NCBI GenBank assembly: GCA_017522785.1
Contig: JAFWYF010000015.1
Span: 1 to 64,000 of the forward strand
Direction: 5' to 3'
Length of the DNA stretch: 64,000 nt
From: Bacteroidaceae bacterium
Lineage (GTDB): Bacteria > Bacteroidota > Bacteroidia > Bacteroidales > Bacteroidaceae
Shown here: positions 17,435 through 26,143 of the stretch, in pieces
Numbering within the stretch: the first letter of the stretch is position 1
Layout: each line of letters opens with the position of its first letter
Notes under the pieces: model-generated
The model's database searches: none
What the model saw: only the letters and a program-made list of their open reading frames with translations
What the model was told of the DNA's origin: nothing
Made by a program: the position numbers and the translations under genes

Positions 17435-17525
17435 GTTAAATATTGTTTCTGATACACGAGAAATAATATTATTTGTTCGATGCTTCTTGTTGTATTGATA
17501 AATATATCAAAACAGGTTCAGACTA

Positions 17526-17556
17526 TTTGCCTATATCAAAGTTTGGTGTATCTTTG
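17526..17556 (+). promoter_or_regulatory. Promoter of the PASTA-rluD operon
   Basis: TTTG at 17526-17529, a 19-bp spacer and TATCTTTG at 17549-17556: a full match to the Bacteroidota housekeeping promoter. The expected start near 17563 gives a leader of about 48 nt before ATG 17611. This rules out the longer upstream frame beginning at 17473, which would cross the promoter. Confidence 0.85.
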
Positions 17557-17610
17557 CACGAAATCGGGAATTTAAAGAGTGCCGGTGCTCATCTTTTTAT
17601 TATTTTTTCT

Positions 17611-18192
17611 ATGAAAAAGTCATTTAAATTGTTTTGGATAAATATATTGGTGATGCTTGCTTTTGTTGTGGCATTGCCTCTGTTGGCTCTATGGTATCTC
17701 GATGGCTATACCCGTCATGGCGAGAAAATTCCTGTTCCCGATATTTGCGGTATGCAAATAGAGGAGGCTGCCGATGTTCTCAGAAAACATAATCTCGATT
17801 TTGACATTGTAGACCATAAATACAAAAAAGGTGCAAAGGTCGATGAGGTGCTGGAACAACGTCCTAAGGCTCTTTCCAATGTCAAAACAGGCAGAAAAAT
17901 CATGCTCACAATCAGTTCAAAGAATGAGCCTACCATTGCTCTACCCGAGGTCATCGATAATTGCTCTCTGCGAGAGGCTGAGGCTCGTTTACGCGCTGCA
18001 GGCTTTAAACTTACTCCATATAAAGAGGTTCCGGGAGAGAAAGATTGGGTATATGCTCTTTTGCATGGCTCCGACTCTTTGAAGAATGGTGCATCAATAG
18101 CCATTGGCTCTACATTGACACTAGTAATTGGTAATGGCAAAGATGAAGAGTCCTCGAATGAACCTATAATAGATAACTCTTGGTTTGAGTGA
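17611..18192 (+). CDS. PASTA-domain membrane protein
   Basis: A 193-residue protein with a short cytoplasmic N-terminus (MKKSFKLF), one membrane helix (about 8-30, 'INILVMLAFVVALPLLALW') and two or three extracytoplasmic PASTA domains. Visible PASTA signatures are 'VPDICGMQIEEAADVLRKHNLDFDI' and 'LPEVIDNCSLREAEARLRAAGFKL', plus the inter-domain 'KVDEVLEQRPKALSNVKTGRKI'. PASTA domains bind peptidoglycan or muropeptides in kinases and PBPs, but this protein has no kinase or transpeptidase part. The start is set by the promoter at 17526-17556. The stop overlaps the rluD start by 8 bp, so the two are translationally coupled. Confidence 0.85.
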   Translation: MKKSFKLFWINILVMLAFVVALPLLALWYLDGYTRHGEKIPVPDICGMQIEEAADVLRKHNLDFDIVDHKYKKGAKVDEVLEQRPKALSNVKTGRKIMLTISSKNEPTIALPEVIDNCSLREAEARLRAAGFKLTPYKEVPGEKDWVYALLHGSDSLKNGASIAIGSTLTLVIGNGKDEESSNEPIIDNSWFE

Positions 18193-19276
18193 GATGAGCG
18201 AATTGGACTCTTTCTATCTAGATTTTGAAGATGCTCCCGACATCGACGAACTATCCGATGCCGGCGACGTGCAAATGCGCGAGATTCACCTTGTAGCCGA
18301 CAAGGGTCAATCGCCAATTCGCATCGATAAGTTCCTTATAGACCATCTTGCAAACACTTCAAGAAATAAAATTCAACAGGCAGCCGACGCCGGTTTCATT
18401 GCTGTAAATGGCAAGATTGTTAAGAGTAACTACAAGGTTAAACCATGTGACGATATTGTAATTACATTTGACACTCCTGCACATGACAACACAATTGTAC
18501 CCGAAGATATTCCGTTAGATGTTGTTTATGAAGATGATGTAATCATGGTAGTTAACAAACCTGCAGGTTTGGTGGTGCATCCCGGTTGTGGCAACTATCA
18601 TGGAACACTCATTAATGCTATTGCGTGGCATCTAAAAGATAATCCCTCGTTCGACCCCAACGACCCGCAAGTAGGGTTGGTACACCGAATTGATAAAAAT
18701 ACTTCGGGGTTGCTTGTTGTTGCTAAAACGGCATACGCAAAAGCCTTTCTTGGTCAGCAGTTTTTTAATAAGACTACTAAACGCACATATAATGCAGTGG
18801 TGTGGGGTAGTGTCAAAGATGATGCCGGAACTGTTGTCGGAAACATAACCCGTAATCCTCGAAACAGGTTACAAATGGCTGTATCTGCCGATGAGACAGT
18901 TGGTAAGCATGCTGTAACTCACTATCGTGTATTGGAACGCCTTAGCTATGTCTCGTTAATTGAATGTAATTTGGAAACCGGACGAACGCATCAAATAAGA
19001 GTGCATATGAAACACATTGGCCATACTCTTTTTAATGATGATGTTTATGGCGGTGATGAGATACTCAAAGGAACGCATTTCAATAAGTATGCGCAGTTTG
19101 TGAAAAACTGTTTTAAGCTTTGTCCGCGTCAGGCCTTGCATGCGAAGACTCTGGGTTTTGTACATCCTACGACAAAAGAGACGATGTTTTTCGATTCGGA
19201 ACTGCCAACCGATTTTGTAGATATGCTCGAGGCATGGCGCCGCTATTCTGTTGCAAGTGCCGGTTTTGCTTCTTGA
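18185..19276 (+). CDS. rluD: Large-subunit pseudouridine synthase, RluD family
   Basis: A 363-residue RluA/RluD-family enzyme that isomerises uridines in 23S rRNA (helix 69 in E. coli). An S4 RNA-binding domain (about 45-100, 'IRIDKFLIDHLANTSRNKIQQAADAG') precedes the catalytic domain (about 110-330). The motif 'HRIDKNTSGLLVV' contains catalytic Asp170; the usual 'HRLDKDTSG' has Asp where this has Asn at the fifth position, which is not catalytic. 'ETGRTHQIRVHMKHIGH' is also intact. An acidic N-terminal extension of about 40 residues is present; starting at the second Met (18194) shortens it by three residues. It overlaps the PASTA gene by 8 bp. Confidence 0.9.
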   Translation: MSEMSELDSFYLDFEDAPDIDELSDAGDVQMREIHLVADKGQSPIRIDKFLIDHLANTSRNKIQQAADAGFIAVNGKIVKSNYKVKPCDDIVITFDTPAHDNTIVPEDIPLDVVYEDDVIMVVNKPAGLVVHPGCGNYHGTLINAIAWHLKDNPSFDPNDPQVGLVHRIDKNTSGLLVVAKTAYAKAFLGQQFFNKTTKRTYNAVVWGSVKDDAGTVVGNITRNPRNRLQMAVSADETVGKHAVTHYRVLERLSYVSLIECNLETGRTHQIRVHMKHIGHTLFNDDVYGGDEILKGTHFNKYAQFVKNCFKLCPRQALHAKTLGFVHPTTKETMFFDSELPTDFVDMLEAWRRYSVASAGFAS

Positions 19277-19281
19277 TACGG

Positions 19282-20130
19282 CTATTTTATAAGCAGGCTT
19301 TTGAGTTGTTCTATGTTACCGTTGAATATGTTAATATCAACGTTTGGCTCTATACCCGGAACAATGCCTATGTCGGAACACTGCCACATGAGCCACTCAA
19401 TGTCTTCATCCAACTCCGAAACGTAGTAATGGGCTATCCACAAAGGGTATTTGTTGAAATAGGCTTCCGATAGGTAGCGTTTCTTGAATTTTTTGTATGA
19501 GTACAGTATTGGCTTTACACCATAGTGCTCCTCAATTTTAGAGATAAATATTTTTAACTCCTGCAAAAAACGTGTTTTGTCCTTTGGACGCTCCTCTATG
19601 TCAATAACCGGAGGCAAGTCGCCTTTCTTTAGCTTTACGGTTTTTATATACATTTCGGCTTGCGCCATTCCGGTCGATTTTGTGCTAAAGTAGTGATACG
19701 CTCCACGTATGAAACCGTGTTTGCCGGCCTCCTCGAAATTACTTTTGAAATTGGCATCAGTAAAATCGCCACCTTCGGTTGCTTTAGTGAATACAAAGGT
19801 TATTGGCGCCTCTTTAGACATATTCTCTTTTAGGTGTGCCCAATCGATTTTTCCTTGGTGGCGCGATACATCAATGCCATATACCGAGTATCCGAGTGGA
19901 AGGCAAATACCGTAGTGTCGTTGTCCGTAGCATGGACGAAAACGGTAGAAATAGGGGCGGAAGTAGATATAGTATCCTATAGCAAGAAAAAGAGATGATA
20001 GCAATGCCGCACATATTACATAAATCCAATGTGGGGCGTTGCCTCTTCTCTTCTTGCGAGATGATGACCGGCGGGCAGAATTTTTCTTCCGTCCGCCGGT
20101 CTTTTTCTTTATCTCTTTTACTTCTGCCAT
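19282..20130 (-). CDS. GH25 lysozyme, membrane-anchored
   Basis: A 282-residue N-acetylmuramidase of glycoside hydrolase family 25, which cleaves the MurNAc-GlcNAc bond of peptidoglycan. A very basic N-terminal tail (residues 6-30) and one membrane helix (about 34-56) tether the catalytic domain (about 82-280) outside the inner membrane. The family start 'GIDVSRHQGKIDW' (Asp87) and the catalytic pair in 'VIDIEERP' (Asp177, Glu179) are intact, as is 'WMWQCSDIG' near the end. Chromosomal Bacteroidales GH25 proteins of this form probably act in wall turnover rather than as phage lysins. It lies 15 bp after pfpB on the same strand. Confidence 0.9.
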   Translation of the reverse strand: MAEVKEIKKKTGGRKKNSARRSSSRKKRRGNAPHWIYVICAALLSSLFLAIGYYIYFRPYFYRFRPCYGQRHYGICLPLGYSVYGIDVSRHQGKIDWAHLKENMSKEAPITFVFTKATEGGDFTDANFKSNFEEAGKHGFIRGAYHYFSTKSTGMAQAEMYIKTVKLKKGDLPPVIDIEERPKDKTRFLQELKIFISKIEEHYGVKPILYSYKKFKKRYLSEAYFNKYPLWIAHYYVSELDEDIEWLMWQCSDIGIVPGIEPNVDINIFNGNIEQLKSLLIK

Positions 20131-20145
20131 TGTGGCTTTGCTCTA

Positions 20146-21792
20146 TTACTTCTGTTGTTCAAGAGCAAGAGTAATAGTAGTTTGGTCGCATACCTCTGTG
20201 GGGCCAAAGTACTGAATGGGACCGGGATATACATAGCATGTCTCGTTTGCCCATTCGTCTCTCTTAGATGCAAATGTTTTGAAGGGTGCACCGTTGAGGT
20301 CTACCAAAGCCTTTTGAATAACAGGTTTCATTTCGCCATGACGACGCTCCATGTTCATCATCATTGTGATAGGTATACCACCTGCAACCCATTCAGCTGC
20401 GGGAGCAGTTGTGTTACGTACCGATGACATGTAGCCGGTCTTGCCCGAAGCGATAAGTTGCGATGCTGTGTAGCCTAAAGCGTAGCAGTAGTCTGCGTCG
20501 TAGTTAGAGGGGGCAGCGCATCGTCCTTCGTAACCAAAGAAGTGGTGTTGTGGGTTGAACTTACCGGTGTATTTACCCTCGGCTTTCCATGCTACCAATT
20601 TGTTAGCAACCATCTCTGACAATAGTTTCTCGGTCTCAATGAGTGATACCTGTACGTTTCCGTGGGGGTCGCGCTCCATTGTCAATTGACGTGCAACACC
20701 TAAAGGAAGGCTTGCATATACCGCTGAATTGTCTTTTGAAAGGTTGTTGATGATGTAATCGCGTTGCTCCTCGGGTGCTACAGTTGCATACTCGTCTGCT
20801 TTGAGTGCTAACAAGTCGTTCAACTCTGCAATGAGTGATTTCATAGCAGGGATAAACTCAATGAGGCCCTCGGGAATGAGTACTGTACCAAAGTTGTTGC
20901 CTGCTGCAGCGCGGTTAGCAACTGCCTGAGCAATTGATGTAACAATGTCGTCGAGTGAAAGAGCCTTCTCCTGTACCTCCTCAGAGATGATACAGATATT
21001 TGGCTGTGTCTGTAGTGCGCACTCAAGAGCAATGTGTGATGCTGAACGTCCCATCAATTTGATGAAGTGCCAGTATTTGCGAGCAGAGTTACAGTCGCGT
21101 TGAATGTTACCGATTACCTCTGAATATACTTTACAAGCTGTGTCGAAACCGAAAGATGTCTCAATGTATGCGTTTTTCAAGTCGCCATCGATAGTCTTGG
21201 GACAACCGATAACCTGCACACCTGTGTTCTTGGCTGCATAATACTCTGCAAGAACGCAAGCATTGGTGTTAGAGTCATCACCACCAATGATTACAAGAGC
21301 TTTGATATTCAACTCTTTGATAATCTCGAGACCTTTCTCGAATTGGTCCTCTTTTTCCAATTTTGTACGGCCGGAACCAATAATGTCAAAACCACCAGTG
21401 TTGCGATATTGGTCGATAATCTCCGATGTAATCTCCATGTATTTGTGGTCTACCAAACCGCCGGGGCCCATGAGGAAACCGTAGAGACGGCTGTCTGCAT
21501 TGAGTTTCTTAACACCGTCGAAAAGACCTGCTATAACGTTGTGTCCACCGGGAGCCTGACCTCCTGAAAGGATTACACCAATGTTAATAGCGGGGTAGTT
21601 CTGAACATCTCCACCTTTTTCAAATGTAACGATTGGTAAACCGTAGGTGTTGGGGAACATGGCTTTGATAGCCTCTTGGTCTGCAACAGACTCTGTTGCG
21701 GCACCTTCACAGATTCTTACAACCTCTTTCAAAGACTGAGGTAATTTGGGCTGGTAGTTAGCCCTTGCTTGTTGCAATGCGCTGATTTTCAT
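20146..21792 (-). CDS. pfpB: Diphosphate-fructose-6-phosphate 1-phosphotransferase
   Basis: A 548-residue PPi-dependent phosphofructokinase of the long (plant beta-subunit/bacterial) type. It interconverts fructose-6-phosphate and fructose-1,6-bisphosphate with pyrophosphate, reversibly. The nucleotide-site motif reads GGDDS (170-174); Asp in place of the second Gly of the ATP-type GGDGS marks PPi use. The catalytic loop is '[11 protein letters not shown]' (about 205-215), and '[22 protein letters not shown]' is the long-type C-terminal signature. PPi-PFK is typical of Bacteroidales glycolysis, saving ATP. No TAnnTTTG -7 element was found in the 248-bp gap upstream. Confidence 0.95.
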   Translation of the reverse strand: MKISALQQARANYQPKLPQSLKEVVRICEGAATESVADQEAIKAMFPNTYGLPIVTFEKGGDVQNYPAINIGVILSGGQAPGGHNVIAGLFDGVKKLNADSRLYGFLMGPGGLVDHKYMEITSEIIDQYRNTGGFDIIGSGRTKLEKEDQFEKGLEIIKELNIKALVIIGGDDSNTNACVLAEYYAAKNTGVQVIGCPKTIDGDLKNAYIETSFGFDTACKVYSEVIGNIQRDCNSARKYWHFIKLMGRSASHIALECALQTQPNICIISEEVQEKALSLDDIVTSIAQAVANRAAAGNNFGTVLIPEGLIEFIPAMKSLIAELNDLLALKADEYATVAPEEQRDYIINNLSKDNSAVYASLPLGVARQLTMERDPHGNVQVSLIETEKLLSEMVANKLVAWKAEGKYTGKFNPQHHFFGYEGRCAAPSNYDADYCYALGYTASQLIASGKTGYMSSVRNTTAPAAEWVAGGIPITMMMNMERRHGEMKPVIQKALVDLNGAPFKTFASKRDEWANETCYVYPGPIQYFGPTEVCDQTTITLALEQQK

Positions 21793-21988
21793 TTTTGATA
21801 TAAATAAAATGGATTAAAAATAATCTATAAATATGGGAAATGGCAATTTGTGTTTTGTGCACATTTTGCATAAACTCCCTAATTATTGGCAAATTTCGCT
21901 TTTTTTTATGAATTTTAAAAGTCATTCCCGTTTTTTCTATGCAAATAATTTAATTATTTCTGTTTTTTGTTTGTTAAGGTCTTAAATG

Positions 21989-22019
21989 TTGTTTTTTAAA
22001 ACAAAATATAGTATCTTTA
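21989..22019 (+). promoter_or_regulatory. Promoter of the 92-aa protein gene
   Basis: TTGT at 21989-21992, a 19-bp spacer and TATCTTTA at 22012-22019 (one mismatch to TAnnTTTG). The start codon is 21 bp further on, so the leader is short. Confidence 0.6.
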
Positions 22020-22040
22020 CAAAACTAATTCTAAAATACT

Positions 22041-22319
22041 ATGGCAAGTAGAAAAGATTTAAAAAAGGTAATTGCTTTTATCGCAGATGAGTTGGCAACA
22101 GAGGCTTTCTATCTCTCTTATAATTCAAAGGCAGAAACTGTTGCATGGGTTGAGCTGTTTAACAAAATATTTGCTCTTCAGAATGAGTACATTGCACGTG
22201 TGAGCCATGCAGAGCCGGGTTTGCCTGCAAGTAAATATTTCTCAACTCTTTGCATCTCTTTCAACGAAGAGGCAAAAGCAATTCTAGACGAGATACATAA
22301 ACTCGCCGAAGAGAAATAA
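22041..22319 (+). CDS. Conserved-looking small alpha-helical protein, function unknown
   Basis: A 92-residue soluble protein with no signal peptide. It is not recognised beyond its resemblance to short hypothetical proteins of Bacteroidales. The sequence is almost entirely helical: 'KKVIAFIADELATEAFYLSY', 'AWVELFNKIFALQNEYIARV', 'FNEEAKAILDEIHKLAEEK', with a proline-containing linker ('AEPGLPASKYF') between helices 2 and 3. That pattern suggests a small helical bundle. It has its own good promoter (21989-22019) and is followed 12 bp later by the large amidase-like gene on the same strand, so the two may be co-transcribed. Confidence 0.75.
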   Translation: MASRKDLKKVIAFIADELATEAFYLSYNSKAETVAWVELFNKIFALQNEYIARVSHAEPGLPASKYFSTLCISFNEEAKAILDEIHKLAEEK

Positions 22320-22331
22320 TCCCTTTTGGGT

Positions 22332-25274
22332 ATGATTAAAAAACGGCTTTTATTTTTTATAGCTTGTTTTTTATGTACAATGGTTTTATCGGCACAAAAT
22401 GTCGATAAAACTGTTATACGTAATATCGAAAACTATTTCCAGAATTATAAATCGGACGATATTACGCTCAAAAGTTGTCGCTTGGAACGTAAGCGTAACA
22501 ATGTAATCCTAAATCGCAAAGCACGCAAAATAACAATATTTGCAAATAAAAATTTTGCAGTACAAATATTTACCCCAGAATTGGTGCAAAGTATATATTC
22601 CGATTTACGTGAACTGTTGCCAAAGTCTTTGAAGAAATATAAGATTGAGGTTATTGCCGACCGTAAACCAATAGATGAACTTGTTCCCAATATACTGCTT
22701 AGTGAAGGATGTAAGGAAAATAAAATGTGGGGTACACTAGAATATAAAGGAGAGCCTTGGGTTACGAATGTCTCCAAACCATATATTCCACAACAAGGTT
22801 TGTGTGGCAGACATCTTGCGGTGTGGCAAAGCCATGGGCGGGTGTTTGCAAACGATAAGACTGCGTGGCAATGGCAACGCCCTGCGCTCTATTGCACAAC
22901 CGAAGACCTCTTTACACAATCAATCGTAATACCTTTTTTAATACCTATGCTCGAAAATGCAGGAGCTGTGGTATATACTCCACGTGAACGTGATTGGCAA
23001 CCAAACAGCGTCATTGTAGACAATGATTTGGCTTTTGGAAAATCGCAATATCTCGAAGGTCGTGATAATAAAAAACCGTGGAATAACGTGCAAGGAGGTT
23101 TTTTGCCACGTGAGGGATATTTTGTAGACGGTGAAAACCCATTTCTCGAAGGGACATCGCGTTCGGTGCCGTCCACAAATGGCGAAAAGGTGGCAACAGC
23201 AATAGCTAAGTGGCAGCCCGAAATTCCTAATAATGGAGATTATGCAGTGTATGTCTCTTATAAAACTCTAGAGGGGGCTGTTCCCGATGCACGTTATGCC
23301 GTTCTGCACAGTGGTGGTGTTACCGAATTTAGAGTAAATCAGCAAATGGCCGGTGGTACATGGGTCTATTTGGGTACATTCCATTTTAAAAAAGGTGTTC
23401 ACGAGGAACAGGGTGTTAAACTTACAAATATAAGTGATTATGCCGGTGTGGTGAGTGCCGATGCTGTTCGTTTTGGCGGTGGAATGGGAGTTGTTGCACG
23501 TGGCGATTCAATTCCAGTAACAAGTGGCATGCCGCGATATCTCGAAGGTGCACGTTATGCTTTGCAGTGGGGTGGTTTCCCCTACGAGGTATATTCTCCA
23601 AGTGAGGGTGAAAAGGATTATAACGATGATATAAATTGTCGTTCGCATGCAATAAATCATCTGACGGGTGGTTCTCTGTTTAATCCCGATACAACGGGTT
23701 TGGCGGTACCTGTTGAAATGACATTCGGTTTTCATTCCGATGCAGGTATCTCCAAGGAAGACGAACTCATCGGCTCGTTGGGAATTGTTACAACAGAATA
23801 TAGTGGAGACACTATTGCTACAGGCTTGTCTCGATATGTCTCTCGTGATATAATAAGTACTGTTCTGCAAACAGTAAAACACGATGTTGAGGCTCGTTTT
23901 GGTGCAAAATGGGCATGTCGTGGAATTCTCGACCGTAGTTACAGTGAATCGCGTTTGCCGGTGGTTCCGGCAATGATATTTGAATCTCTGTCGCATCAGA
24001 ATTTTAAGGATATGCAATATGGCTTCGACCCCGACTTTAAATTTACTATTGCAAGAGCAGTATATAAAGCAATCCTAAAGCAGAACGCTTTCCTGCATGG
24101 TGCAAAAAGCTCTGTTCAGCCACTCCCTATAAAGGATTTCTCAATAGCCTTTGGTAACAAAAAGAATAGTGTTGCAGTGTTGTCGTGGCAACCTGTCGAA
24201 GACCCAATTGAGCCATCTGCAACTCCCGACAAATATGTTGTTTATACCAGAGTGAACGATGGTGGATTCGACAATGGACGTGTTGTCGAAGAAACATCTT
24301 GCTCTATTAAACTTGTCGAGGGCGTGCAATACAGTTTCAAAGTTGCAGCACTTAATGATGGTGGCGAGAGCTTTCCGTCAGAAATATTGTCGGTATATTC
24401 GGCTAACGATTCCAAGGGAACTATAATGATAGTTAATGGCTTTCATCGTTTGAGTGGTCCCGATGTAGTGAATACGGTCTCAAAAGCCGGTTTCGACCTT
24501 GATGCCGACCCCGGTATCTCCTATAAACATACTCCGGAATTTTGTGGTCGACAACTCGACTATGAGCGTAGTAACATTGGTTATGAAGATGGTTTGGGGC
24601 TCAGTGGCAACGATTTCGAAAACATGCTTGTTGCCGGTAATACTTTTGATTATCCCTATTTGCATGGCAGGGCAATTGCGGCGAATGGCTATTCCTATGT
24701 GTCGTGCAGTAGCGAGGCTGTTATAGATGGCAAGGCCTCTCTTGTCGGTTACGATGCTGTGGATTTAATCGTTGGCGCCGAAAAACAGGGCGGTCGTGGC
24801 TCGTTGTTGGGCTATAACAGACCATTTAAAACCTTTCCAAAGGAGTTGCAAAAGGCTGTTGCCGACTATTGCCGTGATGGTGGTCGCCTGTTTGTCAGTG
24901 GCGCATATATAGCAAGTGATATGTATAAGAATGAAGCAGACAGGGCTTTTATTCGCAATTTGTTGAAGTTTGATTACGGTGGCTCTGTATTTAATACTGC
25001 CGAGAATGTTATATCGGGCTCAAATGTCTATATAGGAGTACATCGTGCTCTGAACGAACAGAGCTACGCGGTTCCTTCTCCCGATATTCTGGTGCCGGTT
25101 GGCAAGGCTTTTGTCTCTTTTGTATATAATGGTTGTAAAGAGAGTGCTGGAGTTGCCTATTACGATGATAATTATCGTGTTTTATCTACAAGTTTCCCTT
25201 TTGAAAGTATTGTGAGCGAACAGCAACGTAGTCAGGTTATGGGTGCTATTTTGCGTTTCCTGCTTAATAAGTAG
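22332..25274 (+). CDS. Secreted amidase-like protein with golvesin C-terminal-type and FN3 domains
   Basis: A 980-residue exported protein. The ATG at 22332 (MIKKRLLFF) is chosen over the in-frame TTG at 22326 because it begins a normal signal peptide ending 'VLSAQ'. A zinc amidase-like fold appears split. One part lies at about 165-240 ('RHLAVWQSHGR', 'TEDLFTQSIVIPFLIPMLENAGAVVYTPRERD'). The other lies further on ('NHLTGG', 'VEMTFGFHSDAG', 'RVPAMIFESLSHQN'-type segments). Between them sits a golvesin/xanthan-lyase type beta-sandwich (about 260-375, 'GDYAVYVSYKTL', 'GGTWVYLGTFHFKKG'). A fibronectin type III-like domain (about 630-690) and a C-terminal glutamine-amidotransferase-like domain of unknown role follow. 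Probable substrate: peptidoglycan. Often mislabelled xanthan lyase. Confidence 0.7.
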   Translation: MIKKRLLFFIACFLCTMVLSAQNVDKTVIRNIENYFQNYKSDDITLKSCRLERKRNNVILNRKARKITIFANKNFAVQIFTPELVQSIYSDLRELLPKSLKKYKIEVIADRKPIDELVPNILLSEGCKENKMWGTLEYKGEPWVTNVSKPYIPQQGLCGRHLAVWQSHGRVFANDKTAWQWQRPALYCTTEDLFTQSIVIPFLIPMLENAGAVVYTPRERDWQPNSVIVDNDLAFGKSQYLEGRDNKKPWNNVQGGFLPREGYFVDGENPFLEGTSRSVPSTNGEKVATAIAKWQPEIPNNGDYAVYVSYKTLEGAVPDARYAVLHSGGVTEFRVNQQMAGGTWVYLGTFHFKKGVHEEQGVKLTNISDYAGVVSADAVRFGGGMGVVARGDSIPVTSGMPRYLEGARYALQWGGFPYEVYSPSEGEKDYNDDINCRSHAINHLTGGSLFNPDTTGLAVPVEMTFGFHSDAGISKEDELIGSLGIVTTEYSGDTIATGLSRYVSRDIISTVLQTVKHDVEARFGAKWACRGILDRSYSESRLPVVPAMIFESLSHQNFKDMQYGFDPDFKFTIARAVYKAILKQNAFLHGAKSSVQPLPIKDFSIAFGNKKNSVAVLSWQPVEDPIEPSATPDKYVVYTRVNDGGFDNGRVVEETSCSIKLVEGVQYSFKVAALNDGGESFPSEILSVYSANDSKGTIMIVNGFHRLSGPDVVNTVSKAGFDLDADPGISYKHTPEFCGRQLDYERSNIGYEDGLGLSGNDFENMLVAGNTFDYPYLHGRAIAANGYSYVSCSSEAVIDGKASLVGYDAVDLIVGAEKQGGRGSLLGYNRPFKTFPKELQKAVADYCRDGGRLFVSGAYIASDMYKNEADRAFIRNLLKFDYGGSVFNTAENVISGSNVYIGVHRALNEQSYAVPSPDILVPVGKAFVSFVYNGCKESAGVAYYDDNYRVLSTSFPFESIVSEQQRSQVMGAILRFLLNK

Positions 25275-25319
25275 ATAAAAAATAGAGATTGAATAAAAAA
25301 TTCAATCTCTATTTTTTAT
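25275..25319. terminator. Bidirectional terminator, amidase-like gene / rpmH
   Basis: A perfect 20-bp stem (25275-25294 with 25300-25319) around AAAAA. It has A-runs on the left arm and T-runs on the right, so it can end both the plus-strand 980-aa gene and the minus-strand rpmH. Confidence 0.9.
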
Positions 25320-25334
25320 AATTGTTGCGAGCAA

Positions 25335-25496
25335 TTATCTTTTTTTGCCATTGTACTCGTCTGATACTGTAAGTTTCTTACGTCCTTTTGCACGACGAGA
25401 TGCCAATACGCGACGGCCGTTCTTTGTGGCCATTCTCTCACGGAAACCGTGTTTGTTTTTTCTCTTTCTGTTAGAGGGTTGGAATGTTCTTTTCAT
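25335..25496 (-). CDS. rpmH: 50S ribosomal protein L34
   Basis: A 53-residue protein starting [20 protein letters not shown] and ending [10 protein letters not shown]. The signature '[16 protein letters not shown]' and the following '[22 protein letters not shown]' are diagnostic of L34; the acidic extension '[11 protein letters not shown]' is the Bacteroidota form. Usual length is 44-53 residues. In many bacteria rpmH lies beside rnpA and dnaA, but here it is a lone gene between two terminators, with its own perfect promoter at 25552-25582. Confidence 0.97.
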   Translation of the reverse strand: MKRTFQPSNRKRKNKHGFRERMATKNGRRVLASRRAKGRKKLTVSDEYNGKKR

Positions 25497-25551
25497 CTTT
25501 ATATCTATTTATATCGTTTTGCCTTAAAAGTACCTTACGCTATTCAGCCTG

Positions 25552-25582
25552 CAAAATTAGACATTTTTTTGATAATAGCAAA
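25552..25582 (-). promoter_or_regulatory. rpmH promoter
   Basis: On the minus strand, TTTG (plus 25579-25582), a 19-bp spacer and TAATTTTG (plus 25552-25559): perfect match and spacing. The predicted leader is about 50 nt. Confidence 0.85.
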
Positions 25583-25652
25583 GTATTTCGTTGCCATTTT
25601 TTTTAATTTTTGAACAAATAATTTCTGTTATGGCAATCCGATGTTAATTATA

Positions 25653-25680
25653 GGGCTGTACCAAAATTTTGGTACAGCCC
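25653..25680 (-). terminator. Terminator after ridA
   Basis: A 28-bp perfect palindrome (GGGCTGTACC arms around AAAATTTT) 25 bp after the ridA stop. The following minus-strand sequence is A/T-rich (TATAATTAAC) rather than a pure U-tract. Confidence 0.75.
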
Positions 25681-25704
25681 GGTCTTGTATAAAACGAGTG
25701 TTAA

Positions 25705-26079
25705 TTATACTTCGGCAATAACCTCTACCTCAACAAGAACATCTTTGGGAAGAGTCTTCACTGCTACACATGAACGAGCAGGTTTGCTTGTGAAGTATTC
25801 GGCATATATTGCGTTGAATGAAGCAAAATCGCCCATGTCCTTTAGGAAACAGGTGGTTTTAATCGCTTTGTCAAACGATGTACCGGCCTCGGCAAGTACA
25901 GCGGCAATATTCTTCATTACTTGTGTTGTCTGTCCCTCTATGTCGGTAGCCTCGATGTTTCCTGTTGCGGGGTTAATAGGAATTTGTCCCGATGTGAATA
26001 ACATATTACCACATATAATGGCCTGTGAGTAGGGACCGATAGCCTCGGGGGCTGCGCTTGTATAAACTTTCTTTATCAT
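25705..26079 (-). CDS. ridA: RidA family 2-iminobutanoate/2-iminopropanoate deaminase
   Basis: A 124-residue RidA (YjgF/YER057c/UK114) protein that hydrolyses reactive enamine/imine intermediates to 2-keto acids and ammonia. Key features are present: 'GPYSQAIICGNMLFTSGQIPINPATG' (about 15-40), the conserved Arg102 in 'PARSCVAV', and acidic residues near 117-119 in 'VLVEVEVIAEV'. Full length. It lies 64 bp downstream of ilvA on the same strand. That fits its chemistry: threonine ammonia-lyase releases 2-aminocrotonate/2-iminobutyrate, which is RidA's substrate. Confidence 0.93.
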   Translation of the reverse strand: MIKKVYTSAAPEAIGPYSQAIICGNMLFTSGQIPINPATGNIEATDIEGQTTQVMKNIAAVLAEAGTSFDKAIKTTCFLKDMGDFASFNAIYAEYFTSKPARSCVAVKTLPKDVLVEVEVIAEV

Positions 26080-26143
26080 AATGTTTTTTCTTATGCCCGT
26101 TTATATTTTACTGCATAGGCGTGGGCGCTGCATGTGCAGTTAA

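Noticed and set aside
17473..17610. N-terminal extension of the PASTA protein (46 residues)
   Set aside because: It crosses the strong promoter at 17526-17556 and does not look like the family N-terminus; ATG 17611 starts directly before the membrane helix.
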